From: an uncultured Collinsella sp.
GTDB lineage: Bacteria > Actinomycetota > Coriobacteriia > Coriobacteriales > Coriobacteriaceae
Length of the DNA stretch: 64,000 nt
Assembly: GCA_959602645.1 (NCBI GenBank)
Contig: CAUGTZ010000009.1
Span: forward strand, 30,599-94,598
Direction: 5' to 3'
Position numbers and translations under genes: made by a program. Under the pieces are notes generated by a model. That model searched no databases. It was not told the DNA's origin and saw nothing but the letters and a program-made list of their open reading frames with translations. This document shows, one piece after another, positions 17,855 through 26,518 of this stretch. Within the stretch, counting starts at the first letter, position 1; each line of letters begins with the position of its first letter.

Positions 17855-17931
17855 TGGTGGACCTGACAAGATTCGAACTTGTGACCTCCCGGTTATCAAC
17901 CGGACGCTCTAACCAACTGAGCTACAGGTCC
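17855..17931 (-). tRNA. tRNA-Ile(GAT)
   Basis: 77 nt with encoded CCA; acceptor GGACCTG / CAGGTCC, anticodon GAT in GGTTGATAACC. Confidence 0.97.
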
Positions 17932-17935
17932 ATCA

Positions 17936-18011
17936 TGGTGGAGGTTAGGGGGATCGAACCCCTGACCTCAGGCTTGCAAAGCCCGCGCTCTCCCAGCTGA
18001 GCTAAACCCCC
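17936..18011 (-). tRNA. tRNA-Ala(TGC)
   Basis: 76 nt with encoded CCA; acceptor GGGGGTT / AACCTCC, anticodon TGC in GCTTTGCAAGC. Separated from the preceding tRNA-Ile by only 4 nt, so they are probably processed from one transcript. Confidence 0.97.
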
Positions 18012-18025
18012 ACGGAGACAGTAAT

Positions 18026-18064
18026 AAACACCCCAGCGGCGACTCGGCTCTCGCTGGGGTGTTT
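18026..18064 (-). terminator. Hairpin between tRNA-Ile and tRNA-Ala
   Basis: Perfect 13-bp stem AAACACCCCAGCG / CGCTGGGGTGTTT; probably a terminator or processing signal for the tRNA-Ile at 18079-18155. Confidence 0.6.
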
Positions 18065-18078
18065 ATTGCGAAAGAAAG

Positions 18079-18155
18079 TGGTGGACCTGACAAGATTCGA
18101 ACTTGTGACCTCCCGGTTATCAGCCGGACGCTCTAACCAACTGAGCTACAGGTCC
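18079..18155 (-). tRNA. tRNA-Ile(GAT), second copy
   Basis: 77 nt; nearly identical to the copy at 17855-17931, differing in the anticodon stem (GGCTGATAACC). Encoded CCA. A tRNA-Ile/Ala pair outside an rRNA operon. Confidence 0.97.
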
Positions 18156-18224
18156 ATCGCGCAAGGGATATATTAGACGAGTCGTTACGCGCGCGTCAAC
18201 AACTTTTTTGAAAATCTTTGGGGC

Positions 18225-18360
18225 GTGTCTGGCGGGCGGGCGAGATGGGTTAGGTTTGCTGCTCGGGCAATCCTGCGCAAGACGAAGGCCACATTAAGTG
18301 GCCTTCTTTGCGTGCGGAACTCGCGACAAACCTAACCCATCTCGCCCGCCCTCCAGACAC
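18225..18360. repeat. 136-nt hairpin element with 33-bp arms
   Basis: Left arm 18225-18257 and right arm 18328-18360 are 33-bp inverted repeats (start GTGTCTGG, inner end GGTTAGGTTT) with one mismatch. The 70-nt loop carries its own hairpin GAAGGCCAC-ATTAA-GTGGCCTTC. It fills the gap between the tRNA-Ile gene and the gyrA terminator and encodes nothing. Candidate MITE-like element or structured RNA. Confidence 0.7.
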
Positions 18361-18376
18361 AGGTTCCAAGATTGAC

Positions 18377-18409
18377 AAAAAAGCGGTCGGCGCGCAGTGC
18401 GCCGACCGC
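18377..18409 (-). terminator. Terminator of gyrA
   Basis: 11-bp stem GCGGTCGGCGC / GCGCCGACCGC, followed on the minus strand by TTTTTTG. Confidence 0.88.
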
Positions 18410-18448
18410 CGATATATGGGGTCTGATGGTTTTACCAGAGAGGGCTAC

Positions 18449-21196
18449 TTACTCGTCTAGGAGATCCTGCGGCACTTCGTTTCCGTCGCCTAGGTCGACG
18501 GGGGCTTTTTCGGCATCGGCTACGCCCTCACCCTCGACGTCCTCGCCTTCGGGCTTCTCCTTGGCGGCCGTCATGCGGGCGACGGCGCATACGCGGTCGT
18601 TGTCGTCGACGGTCATCATCTTGACGCCCTGGGTAGCGCGGCCAGTCTGGCTGATCTCGTCGGTCTTGACGCGAATGACCGTCGCGCCTTCCGTCACGAT
18701 GAACAGCTCGTGCTGCGGGCCCACCGTCTTCATGGCCGCGAGGTTACCCTTACGCTCGGTCATTTGGATGGTGTAGACACCCTGGCCGCCGCGATTCTGC
18801 TCCGGGTAGTCCGCAACCGGCGTGCGCTTGCCGTAGCCGCGCTCGGTGATGACGAACAGATCGCCGTTGCCGTTAGTGACTTCCATGCCCAGAACGCTCA
18901 CGCCGTCCTTCATACCGATACCGCGAACGCCGCTGGTATCGCGGCCGGTGGCGCGCACCTGCTCCTCGGAGAACATGATCGCCTTGCCCGCGGTGGTGGC
19001 CAGGATAATCTTGTCGCCCTCGCGCACGCGGCGCACGTTCAGCAGCGCGTCGTCGTCACGCAGGTTGATAGCGATCAGGCCGTCGCGACGGCTGCGGTCA
19101 TATGCGCTCATCACGGTCTTCTTGACCATGCCGCTCTTGGTGGCAAACATCAGGTACTCGTCAGCAGGGAACTCGCGGCAGCTGATGACGCTCGCGATCT
19201 TCTCGCCCTCCTCGAAGGGCAGCAGGTTGACGATCGCGGTACCGCGCGCCTGGCGCGTACCCACCGGCAGCTCGTGCACCTTCAGGCGATAGACCTTGCC
19301 CTTGCTCGAGAAGAACAGCACGTACTCGTGCGTGGACGCGATGAACATCTCGTCGATGACATCGTCCTCTTTGAGGTTGACGCCCGACACGCCCTTGCCG
19401 CCGCGTTTCTGGGCGCGGTAGGCGGCCACCGGGATGCGCTTGACATAGCCGGTGTGGGTGATGGTCACGACCATGTCCTCGTCGGCAATGAGGTCCTCGA
19501 CGTCCAGGTCCTTCTCGACCTGGCTGATCTCGGTGCGGCGCTTATCGCCAAACTTCTTGGAGATCTCGCGCATCTCTTCCTTAATGACGCCCAGGATCTT
19601 CTCCTCGTGCGCCAGCAGGTCCTCGTAGTAGGCGATGGCACGGCGCAGGCCGTCCAACTCTTCCTGGATCTTGTCGCGCTCCAAGCCGGTCAGACGACGC
19701 AGCTTCATCTCGAGGATGGCCGTGGTCTGCTCGGGCGTAAAGCCAAAGCGCTCGATCAGGCGGCTGCTCGCCTCGGAGTCGGTCTGCGAGGAGCGGATAA
19801 TGCTGATGACCTCGTCGATATGGTCGAGAGCCATCAAGTAGCCCTCGAGGATATGGGCACGCGCCTGGGCCTTCTTAAGGTCAAAGCGAGTGCGGCGGGT
19901 GACGACGTCGACCTGGTGATCGATGTAGTGCTGCAGCATCTCGCGCAGGCTCAGGCATTTGGGAACGCCGTTGACGAGCGCCAAGTTGTTGGCGCCAAAA
20001 GTCGTCTGCAGCGAGGTGTACTTATACAGGTTGTTGAGCACGACCTGCGGAATGACGCCCTTCTTGAGCTCGATGACCAGACGGATGCCCTTTTGGTTGG
20101 ACTCGTCGCGCATGTCCGAGATGCCCTCGATGCGCTTGTCGTTTACGAGCTGGGCGATCTTCTCCTGCAAGGTGCCCTTGTTGACCATGTAGGGAATCTC
20201 GGTAAAGACCAGGCGGCTGCGACCGGTCTTGGTGGATTCCACGTGAGCCTTGGCGCGCACGGTAATGGAGCCGCGGCCGGTCTCGTAGCTCTGTCTAATG
20301 CCGGCGCTGCCCATGATGATGGCGCCGGTGGGGAAGTCCGGACCGGGCATGATCTGCATAAGCTCGTCGACGGTGGCATCGGGATTGTCGATCAGGTAGC
20401 AGGTGGCCTCGATCGCCTCGGTGAGGTTGTGCGGGGCGATATTGGTGGCCATGCCGACGGCGATACCCTGGCTGCCGTTGACCAGCAGGTTGGGAAAGCG
20501 CGCGGGCAGCGCCACGGGCTCGGCGAGCGACTCGTCGTAGTTGGGCTGCCAGTCGACGGTATCCTTTTGCAGGTCGCGCAGCAGCTCCATGGCGGGCTTT
20601 GCCAGGCGGCTCTCGGTATAACGCATAGCCGCCGCGCCGTCGCCATCGATGTTGCCGAAGTTGCCGTGGCCATCGATGAGCGGTGTGCGCATGGAGAACC
20701 ACTGCGCCAGACGAACCATGGCCTCGTAGACCGCGAAGTCACCGTGCGGATGGTACTTGCCGATAACTTCGCCGACCGTCCAGGCCGACTTCTTATGCGG
20801 GCGGTTGGGGTAGATGCCACTCTCGTTCATGGCATACAGGATGCGGCGGTGCACCGGCTTTAGGCCGTCGCGCACGTCCGGCAGGGCGCGCGCCGTGATG
20901 ACCGACATCGAGTACTCGATGAACGACTGCTTCATCTCGCGGCCGAACTCCGAAATCTGGAGCTGACCGCCGTTGATATCCTCGCCGGCCGAGGCGCCAC
21001 GATCGACCGCACCGAAGCTCTCCTCGAGCTCGGCGTCGTCATCCTCATCCTCTTCATCCTCGGCGTCGGGGTTATAGGCGTCCGGGTCGCCGTCCTCGCC
21101 CTGCTCAGCGCGGGCAAGCAGGCGCTTCAGATCGTCGGGCATACCGGCGTCGCCGGCCTCGCCCATACCCTCGTTATTGTTGATATCGTCTGCCAC
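18449..21196 (-). CDS. gyrA: DNA gyrase subunit A
   Basis: Breaks and rejoins DNA in type II supercoiling. It has 915 residues, longer than usual because of an acidic N-terminal extension of about 71 residues (EDEEDEDDDAELEE). The catalytic Tyr is Y193 (AAMRYTESRLAK; E. coli Y122). The quinolone region reads HPHGDFAVYEAM: Phe154 stands where E. coli has Ser83 and Glu158 where it has Asp87; Glu is normal in many Gram-positives, Phe is not. The C-terminal beta-pinwheel has the GyrA box QKRGGKG. The tail is acidic. ATG 21196 follows GAGGAGGTAA. gyrB is directly upstream, separated by a long hairpin. Confidence 0.97.
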   Translation of the reverse strand: MADDINNNEGMGEAGDAGMPDDLKRLLARAEQGEDGDPDAYNPDAEDEEDEDDDAELEESFGAVDRGASAGEDINGGQLQISEFGREMKQSFIEYSMSVITARALPDVRDGLKPVHRRILYAMNESGIYPNRPHKKSAWTVGEVIGKYHPHGDFAVYEAMVRLAQWFSMRTPLIDGHGNFGNIDGDGAAAMRYTESRLAKPAMELLRDLQKDTVDWQPNYDESLAEPVALPARFPNLLVNGSQGIAVGMATNIAPHNLTEAIEATCYLIDNPDATVDELMQIMPGPDFPTGAIIMGSAGIRQSYETGRGSITVRAKAHVESTKTGRSRLVFTEIPYMVNKGTLQEKIAQLVNDKRIEGISDMRDESNQKGIRLVIELKKGVIPQVVLNNLYKYTSLQTTFGANNLALVNGVPKCLSLREMLQHYIDHQVDVVTRRTRFDLKKAQARAHILEGYLMALDHIDEVISIIRSSQTDSEASSRLIERFGFTPEQTTAILEMKLRRLTGLERDKIQEELDGLRRAIAYYEDLLAHEEKILGVIKEEMREISKKFGDKRRTEISQVEKDLDVEDLIADEDMVVTITHTGYVKRIPVAAYRAQKRGGKGVSGVNLKEDDVIDEMFIASTHEYVLFFSSKGKVYRLKVHELPVGTRQARGTAIVNLLPFEEGEKIASVISCREFPADEYLMFATKSGMVKKTVMSAYDRSRRDGLIAINLRDDDALLNVRRVREGDKIILATTAGKAIMFSEEQVRATGRDTSGVRGIGMKDGVSVLGMEVTNGNGDLFVITERGYGKRTPVADYPEQNRGGQGVYTIQMTERKGNLAAMKTVGPQHELFIVTEGATVIRVKTDEISQTGRATQGVKMMTVDDNDRVCAVARMTAAKEKPEGEDVEGEGVADAEKAPVDLGDGNEVPQDLLDE

Positions 21197-21280
21197 GTTA
21201 CCTCCTCATGGTTTGCGTGGTCCATTAGTTCCCTACCACGGAGACGGATTACCGGGAACACCGGATAACCCTCCTAGGTT

Positions 21281-21373
21281 TTCCAGGTGCCCCAGGTTGC
21301 CCTGAAGGATGAGGGCGCACGCCTTGCGTGCGGCGCCCGAAATCCTGAAGGGCAAGATGGGGTGCCTGGGAAA
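21281..21373. repeat. Long imperfect hairpin between gyrB and gyrA
   Basis: The segment from 21281 (TTTCCAGGTGCCCCA, then TTGCCCTGAAGGAT) pairs with the complementary stretch from 21340 to 21373 (ATCCTGAAGGGCAA, then TGGGGTGCCTGGGAAA). GGGCGC/GCGCCC forms an inner stem. It ends 1-2 nt before the gyrB stop codon, so it lies in the gyrB 3' untranslated region and could act as an attenuator before gyrA. Confidence 0.6.
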
Positions 21374-21374
21374 G

Positions 21375-23405
21375 CTAGGCGTCTAAGAATCGTGCGTCAT
21401 GTGCGTGCTTCTCGATGTACTCGCGGCGATAGCCGACCTCGGAACCCATGAGCTCGCGCACGGCGCGGTCCGCCACCACGGCGTCCTCGATCGACACGCG
21501 CTGCAGGATACGGGTCTTGGGGTCCATCGTCGTCGAGGCAAGCTGCTTGGGGTCCATCTCGCCCAGGCCCTTGTAGCGCTGGACGGTATAGCCCTTGCGC
21601 TTCTTGGTGATCTTGCCGTCCTTGGCCTTGCCGTCCTCGTCGTTGTCGTCGGGGTTCAGGCCCAGACTCTGGATGGTGTCGCGCAGGATCTCGTCTTCGG
21701 GCTGGCGGCCGTTGGGATACACGTAGTGGATCTTGTTGCGCACCTTAATGCCAAAGATGGGCGGGCACGCGACGTACACGTAGCCGGCGTCAATCAGCGG
21801 GCGCATGTACTTGTAGAAGAACGTCAGCAGCAGGATGCGGATATGCGCACCGTCGACATCCGCATCGGTCATGATGATGATCTTGTGGTAGCGGGCCTTG
21901 GTGATATCAAAGTCGCCGCCGTCACCGGCGCTCGTCGTGACGCCGCAGCCGATCGCGGTAATCAGCGACTGAATGGTGTCACTCGAGAACGCGCGGTGGT
22001 CGCCCACGCGCTCGACGTTCAAAATCTTGCCGCGCAGGGGCAGAATCGCCTGGATGTCTCGGCGACGGCCGTCCTTGGCCGAACCGCCTGCCGAGTCGCC
22101 CTCTACGATGAAGAGCTCGGTCAGCTCGGCATCGCGCACCGAGCAGTCGGCGAGCTTACCGGGCAGGGACGCCGTCTCGAGCAGGCTCTTGCGGCGGGTC
22201 GCCTCGCGCGCCTTGCGGGCGGCATTGCGCGCCTTGCAGGCCTGTTGCGCCTTCTTGACGATCTCGCGAGCGGGCTTGGGATGCTCCTCCAAGTAATCGG
22301 CGAGGCCGTCGGTCACGATCTTGAGCGTCAGCGCTCGCATATAGGAGCTACCGAGCTTGGCCTTGGTCTGGCCCTCAAACTGCGGATCGGGCAGCTTGAC
22401 CGAGATAACGGCCGAAAGGCCCTCGCGCACATCGTCGCCGGTCAGGTTGGCGTCTTTTTCCTTGAGCAGGTTCTGTTTGCGCGCGTAATCGTTGATCACG
22501 CGGGTGAGCGCGGTGCGGAAGCCCTCAAGGTGCATGCCGCCCTCGGGAGTGTAGATGTCGTTGGCGAACGACATGACGTTCTCGCCGTAGCCGCTATTCC
22601 ACTGCAGGGAAACCTCGACCTCGCCCATCTTGGCCACAGGCGCGTCCGGGTCCGATTTGCCCTCGATGTAGATGGGCTCCTTAAAGGCCTCGGGGACGTC
22701 CTTGCCCTCGTTGAGGAACTTGACGAAGTCGATGATGCCGCCCTCGTAGCAAAACTCCTCCACGTGGGGAGTCGCCTCGCGCTCGTCGGTCAGCACGATC
22801 TTGAGGTTCTTATTGAGGAACGCCGTCTCCTGCAGACGGTTGTGCAGCGTATCGAAATCGTAGATGCAGGTCTCAAAGATCTCGTCGTCGGGCCAGAAAG
22901 TGACGGTGGTGCCCGTCGAATCCGAGGTGCCCACGACCTCCATCTTCTTGACGGTCTTGCCGCGCGAGAACTCCATCTCGTAGGTGTTGCCATCGCGACG
23001 AACCTGAACGACCACGCGCTTGGACAGCGCGTTGACGACGGAAATGCCCACGCCGTGCAGGCCGCCCGAGACCTTATAGGCCGAGTTATCGAACTTACCG
23101 CCGGCGTGCAAGATCGTCATGACGACCTCGAGCGTCGGGATCTTTTTAACAGGGTGCTCGTCGACGGGGATGCCGCGCCCGTTGTCGACGACCGTGATGG
23201 AGTTGTCGGCGTGGACCGTCACCTGGATCTCGGTGCAGAAACCGGCCATGGCTTCGTCGACGGAGTTGTCAACGATCTCCCACACCAGGTGATGCAGACC
23301 GCTGGCGCTCGTCGAGCCGATATACATGCCCGGGCGCTTACGAACGGCCTCGAGACCTTCGAGAATCTTAATCTCGCCGCCATCGTAATCGTTTTCGTTT
23401 GCCAC
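21375..23405 (-). CDS. gyrB: DNA gyrase subunit B
   Basis: ATPase subunit of gyrase, 676 residues. GHKL ATPase motifs (EIVDNSVDEAMAG, VVDNGRGIPV, HGVGISVVNALS), the transducer domain and the TOPRIM domain (FIVEGDSAGGSAK, ILPLRGKILNVE, IIIMTDADVDGAHI) are all present. The start is GTG 23405 with AAGGAGG 5 nt upstream; an in-frame TTG at 23423 lies before that site. It is in the classic dnaA-dnaN-recF-(DciA)-gyrB-gyrA order. Confidence 0.97.
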   Translation of the reverse strand: MANENDYDGGEIKILEGLEAVRKRPGMYIGSTSASGLHHLVWEIVDNSVDEAMAGFCTEIQVTVHADNSITVVDNGRGIPVDEHPVKKIPTLEVVMTILHAGGKFDNSAYKVSGGLHGVGISVVNALSKRVVVQVRRDGNTYEMEFSRGKTVKKMEVVGTSDSTGTTVTFWPDDEIFETCIYDFDTLHNRLQETAFLNKNLKIVLTDEREATPHVEEFCYEGGIIDFVKFLNEGKDVPEAFKEPIYIEGKSDPDAPVAKMGEVEVSLQWNSGYGENVMSFANDIYTPEGGMHLEGFRTALTRVINDYARKQNLLKEKDANLTGDDVREGLSAVISVKLPDPQFEGQTKAKLGSSYMRALTLKIVTDGLADYLEEHPKPAREIVKKAQQACKARNAARKAREATRRKSLLETASLPGKLADCSVRDAELTELFIVEGDSAGGSAKDGRRRDIQAILPLRGKILNVERVGDHRAFSSDTIQSLITAIGCGVTTSAGDGGDFDITKARYHKIIIMTDADVDGAHIRILLLTFFYKYMRPLIDAGYVYVACPPIFGIKVRNKIHYVYPNGRQPEDEILRDTIQSLGLNPDDNDEDGKAKDGKITKKRKGYTVQRYKGLGEMDPKQLASTTMDPKTRILQRVSIEDAVVADRAVRELMGSEVGYRREYIEKHAHDARFLDA

Positions 23406-23452
23406 ACGTCCTCCTTCAGTCAAGAAAATGTGTACAGCCTTACTAGTTTATC

Positions 23453-23483
23453 GTAAAAAAATACCCTCGGGAACGAGGGTATT
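23453..23483 (-). terminator. Terminator between the DciA-like gene and gyrB
   Basis: Stem AATACCCTCG / CGAGGGTATT; minus-strand T run at 23459-23453. Confidence 0.8.
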
Positions 23484-23510
23484 TGGCTCTACAAGGCCAC
23501 CAGATGCGAT

Positions 23511-24074
23511 TTAAGGCTCTTTTTTGCTTTGCACGCCCTTGGCCCACTCGGCACTGGCTCTCATGGCGTTCTCGAGGGCCTCGCGCAGTTTTTGGTCTTC
23601 GATGGGCGCCACTTGGCGCTCAATCTCGGTGCGCTCGGCCTCACTGAGGTCGGCGTGCGGGGCCGGCGGGCGCTCGGTCACGGCCGGGCGCAGGCGCTCC
23701 TTGGCGGCGGGCGGCGTGTGACTGGGCGCGGTGGTTTTGAACACCAGGCCGTCCACATGCGCACCGGCGCGCTCCATGCGCGCGCGGATGATCTCGCGCA
23801 ACAACGTCATCTCCTGCGTCCATGAGGGCGAATCGAGGTACACCAGCAGCTCATTGGACTCGGGCAGGTAGCGCAGGCCCGTCACATGGCGTCCCTCGCG
23901 CGTGCCCGAGCACACCGCGTTCCACGCGCGATAGACCGTGCGCGACTCCTCGGCAGCCTCCATCTGCGCACGGCGCTCAGGCGTCGCCGACGCCAGGATG
24001 CGCTGGCGCTCTGCGTTCAAAAAGCCACTGAAGGCGACCGTTTCGCTCTCGCGCTCGTAATTAGCACGTCTCAC
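23511..24074 (-). CDS. DciA-like protein (DUF721)
   Basis: A 187-residue protein. The central YRAWNAVCSGTREGRHVTGLRY and LLVYLDSPSWTQEMTLLREII match DUF721/DciA proteins, which load or recruit DnaB in bacteria lacking DnaC/DnaI. Position between recF and gyrB is the usual actinobacterial place. The C-terminal part is charged and helical (LSEAERTEIERQV). ATG 24074 overlaps the recF stop by 14 nt, so translation is coupled. The loader role is inferred from the family. Confidence 0.82.
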   Translation of the reverse strand: MRRANYERESETVAFSGFLNAERQRILASATPERRAQMEAAEESRTVYRAWNAVCSGTREGRHVTGLRYLPESNELLVYLDSPSWTQEMTLLREIIRARMERAGAHVDGLVFKTTAPSHTPPAAKERLRPAVTERPPAPHADLSEAERTEIERQVAPIEDQKLREALENAMRASAEWAKGVQSKKEP

Positions 24075-25167
24075 CCATGCTCACCACCTTGGCTCGATCA
24101 AGCAGGTCATCGGTAAAGTACCCCAGGTTGGTCGTGGTTATGACCGTCTGGATATCATCGCCGATCAGCCGCAGAAAAGCACCGCGGCGCTCGCCGTCGA
24201 GTTCGCTCATCACGTCGTCCAAAAGCAGCAGTGGGGCGGTGCCCAGGACATCGCGAGCCACGGCCACCTCCGCCACCTTCCAGGACAGCACCAACGTTCG
24301 CTGCTGTCCTTGGCTGGCAAGCGAACGGGCGGAGCGACCCGCCACGGTAAACTCAATCTCGTCGCGATGCGGTCCCACCAGCGTCACGCCGCGGCGAATT
24401 TCCTCGTCGGCGTGCTCATCGAGGGCAGCCAGCATGCGCTCGTACGCCCAGCCCTTCAGCTCTTCGCGATCCTCGACCTGGGGCAAATCCCCCAGCGTGG
24501 ACGCATAGGACACGTTGGCGGCCTCACCGGACGCCACTTGCCCGTAGGCAGCGCGCACATGGCCCGCCAGCCGGTCGAGTAGGGCCAACCGGTGCACGAG
24601 CAGGGCCGAGCCCGCGCGGGCAATCGAATCGTTCCACGCGCCGAGCATCTCGCGACAGCACCAGGTCTCCTTGAGCAAGGCATTACGCTGGGTCACGCAA
24701 CGCCCATAGGTATTCGCAAGATCGGCATAGCGTGCGCTCAGTTGCATGCCAAAGTCATCGAGGGCGGCGCGGCGCACACTGGCGCCTCGCTTAACCATGT
24801 CCAGATGGTCGGGACAAAACAGCACGCTCGGCAGGACCCCGCGCACACCGGCGGCGGAGCATCTCTTGCCGTTGCGGCTAAACGAGCGCTTACCTTCCCC
24901 CGCGCTCAATCCCATATCAAGCACGCGGCCGTCGCCCTCGAGCCTCAGCTCGACCTTGCACGAGCCCACGCCGTCATGGACGAGCTCGGCTGCGGTCGGA
25001 TGCCTAAACGAGGCGCCGCTCGTCAGCAGCTGCAGCGCCTCTATGAGATTGGTCTTTCCCGCCGCGTTGGGTCCCGCAAGTATCGTCACGCCCTCGTCCA
25101 GGGCAAGGCGATAGCTATCGAAGCTGCGGTAGTGCGCAACGGAAAGATCGCGGGCGAATATGGTCAT
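24061..25167 (-). CDS. recF: DNA replication and repair protein RecF
   Basis: SMC-like ATPase that helps load RecA at gaps. 368 residues. Walker A GPNAAGKTNLIEAL, signature SQGQQRTLVLSWK, Walker B LLLLDDVMSELD. ATG 25167 is 9 nt after the dnaN stop. Part of the dnaA-dnaN-recF cluster. Confidence 0.96.
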   Translation of the reverse strand: MTIFARDLSVAHYRSFDSYRLALDEGVTILAGPNAAGKTNLIEALQLLTSGASFRHPTAAELVHDGVGSCKVELRLEGDGRVLDMGLSAGEGKRSFSRNGKRCSAAGVRGVLPSVLFCPDHLDMVKRGASVRRAALDDFGMQLSARYADLANTYGRCVTQRNALLKETWCCREMLGAWNDSIARAGSALLVHRLALLDRLAGHVRAAYGQVASGEAANVSYASTLGDLPQVEDREELKGWAYERMLAALDEHADEEIRRGVTLVGPHRDEIEFTVAGRSARSLASQGQQRTLVLSWKVAEVAVARDVLGTAPLLLLDDVMSELDGERRGAFLRLIGDDIQTVITTTNLGYFTDDLLDRAKVVSMGETC

Positions 25168-25176
25168 GGCGCAGCG

Positions 25177-26280
25177 CTAGATGCGGACCGGCATGACTAG
25201 GTACAGGTAGTTGATCTTGTCGTAGGACTTGAAGATGCCCGCCTGCGAGTAGCTCTTGAGCTCCAGCGTGATCTCCTTCTCCTTGGACAGGGCGTTGAGG
25301 CAGCCGAAGATGTAGTGGTAGTTGAAGGCGATGGTACCCGACTCGCCCTCGGCCTCGACATCGATCGTCTCCTGCGCAAGGTCCTGGTCATTGGAAATGG
25401 AGGACAGGCCCATCTGCCCGTTCTCGACATCGATCTCGAACTTGACGGCGGGGTTGGCGCTCGCGATGACGGCCACGCGTTTGAGGGCGGCGTTAAAGGC
25501 GGCGACGTCGATCTTGACGCTCGTCACGCACGAATCGGGGATGAGCTGCTTGTAGTTGGGGTACACGCCCTCGATACGACGCGACACGTAGGTGGTGTTG
25601 CCGGCCTCGAAGACGACCTGGGTGTCGGTAGCCCCGATCATGATGGTCGCCTGGCTGGCCATGATGTTCAGCGCGTCGTTAAAGGCGTCAGCCGGAACGT
25701 TGAGCTCAAAGGAGCCCTCGAGGGTCGAGGTCTCGACCTGCGTATCGCACACGGCCAAGCGGAAGGAATCGGTCGCCACCAGGCGTACGGTGTTGTTCTC
25801 GACCTTCATGTGCACGCCGCCCAGGATGGGGCGAGCCTTGTCGGTCGAGGTGACGCGCCACACGCGGCCGACCATTTCGGACAAGATATCGGTCGGCAGC
25901 TCCACGGCGCTCTCGATGGCATAGGCCGGAAACTCGGGGAAGTCATTGGCATCGAGCGTGTTCAGGCGGAAAGAGCTCTTCTCGCAACCAATCAGCACCT
26001 GGCGCTCGGACAGCTCAAAGGTGACCGGGGCATCGGGGAGGGTCTTGGTGATATTGGAGAGCATCTTACAGGGGATAACCATCTCGCCCTCTTCTTCGAC
26101 ATGCGCCGCGATGCGATGGCGGATCGAGATGGTGTAGTTAGAGGTCTGGAATTCCAAGATGCCGTCTTGGGCCTTAACGAGCACGCCCGACAGGATGGGA
26201 AGGGTGGATGCCGAAGCGACACCCTTCATAACGACGCCGATGGCTTGTATAAGCGAGCTCTGGCTGACGGTGAACTTCAT
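25177..26280 (-). CDS. dnaN: DNA polymerase III sliding clamp (beta subunit)
   Basis: Ring-shaped processivity clamp. 367 residues. Begins MKFTVSQSSLIQAIGVVMKG, includes PILSGVLV and ends in NYLYLVMPVRI, the conserved C-terminus. ATG 26280 has AAAGG 9 nt upstream. Lies downstream of dnaA with the candidate origin between them. Confidence 0.97.
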   Translation of the reverse strand: MKFTVSQSSLIQAIGVVMKGVASASTLPILSGVLVKAQDGILEFQTSNYTISIRHRIAAHVEEEGEMVIPCKMLSNITKTLPDAPVTFELSERQVLIGCEKSSFRLNTLDANDFPEFPAYAIESAVELPTDILSEMVGRVWRVTSTDKARPILGGVHMKVENNTVRLVATDSFRLAVCDTQVETSTLEGSFELNVPADAFNDALNIMASQATIMIGATDTQVVFEAGNTTYVSRRIEGVYPNYKQLIPDSCVTSVKIDVAAFNAALKRVAVIASANPAVKFEIDVENGQMGLSSISNDQDLAQETIDVEAEGESGTIAFNYHYIFGCLNALSKEKEITLELKSYSQAGIFKSYDKINYLYLVMPVRI

Positions 26281-26518
26281 CTTTTAATACCTTTCTATAG
26301 ATATAAATATCTTAATAATAGTAATAGCACTGACGAAACTGTTGATTACTCCCAAAGACGCAGGTCAGACCCAAAAAGAGAATCGACAGCAACCTGTGTG
26401 CAACAGGGGTGGTTTTCCACGTTCAAAACCTGCGCAAAACTTTTCATCACCGCGGGTCGGGTTTTAGACACCTTATGCCCGTGGTTTCGACAAGTTTTCA
26501 ACAGGTGTCTCTATTTCC
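26281..26518. other. Candidate oriC, dnaA-dnaN part
   Basis: This spacer contains an AT-rich tract (26281-26330, TATAGATATAAATATC and following) next to DnaA-box-like nonamers: TTTTCCACG at 26413-26421 and TTTTCAACA at 26495-26503. CCTGTGTGCAACAGG (26393-26407) is a further related palindrome. Location between dnaA and dnaN, plus strand switching of genes around 29.7 kb, supports an origin. It must also hold the dnaN promoter. Confidence 0.7.

Noticed and set aside
18710..20863. 717-codon open frame on the plus strand
   Set aside because: Antisense shadow of gyrA with the same composition bias and no family motifs.
21399..23456. 685-codon open frame on the plus strand
   Set aside because: It is antisense to gyrB throughout, lacks a ribosome site and its His/Leu/Asp/Val-rich translation is typical of the reverse strand of GC-rich genes.
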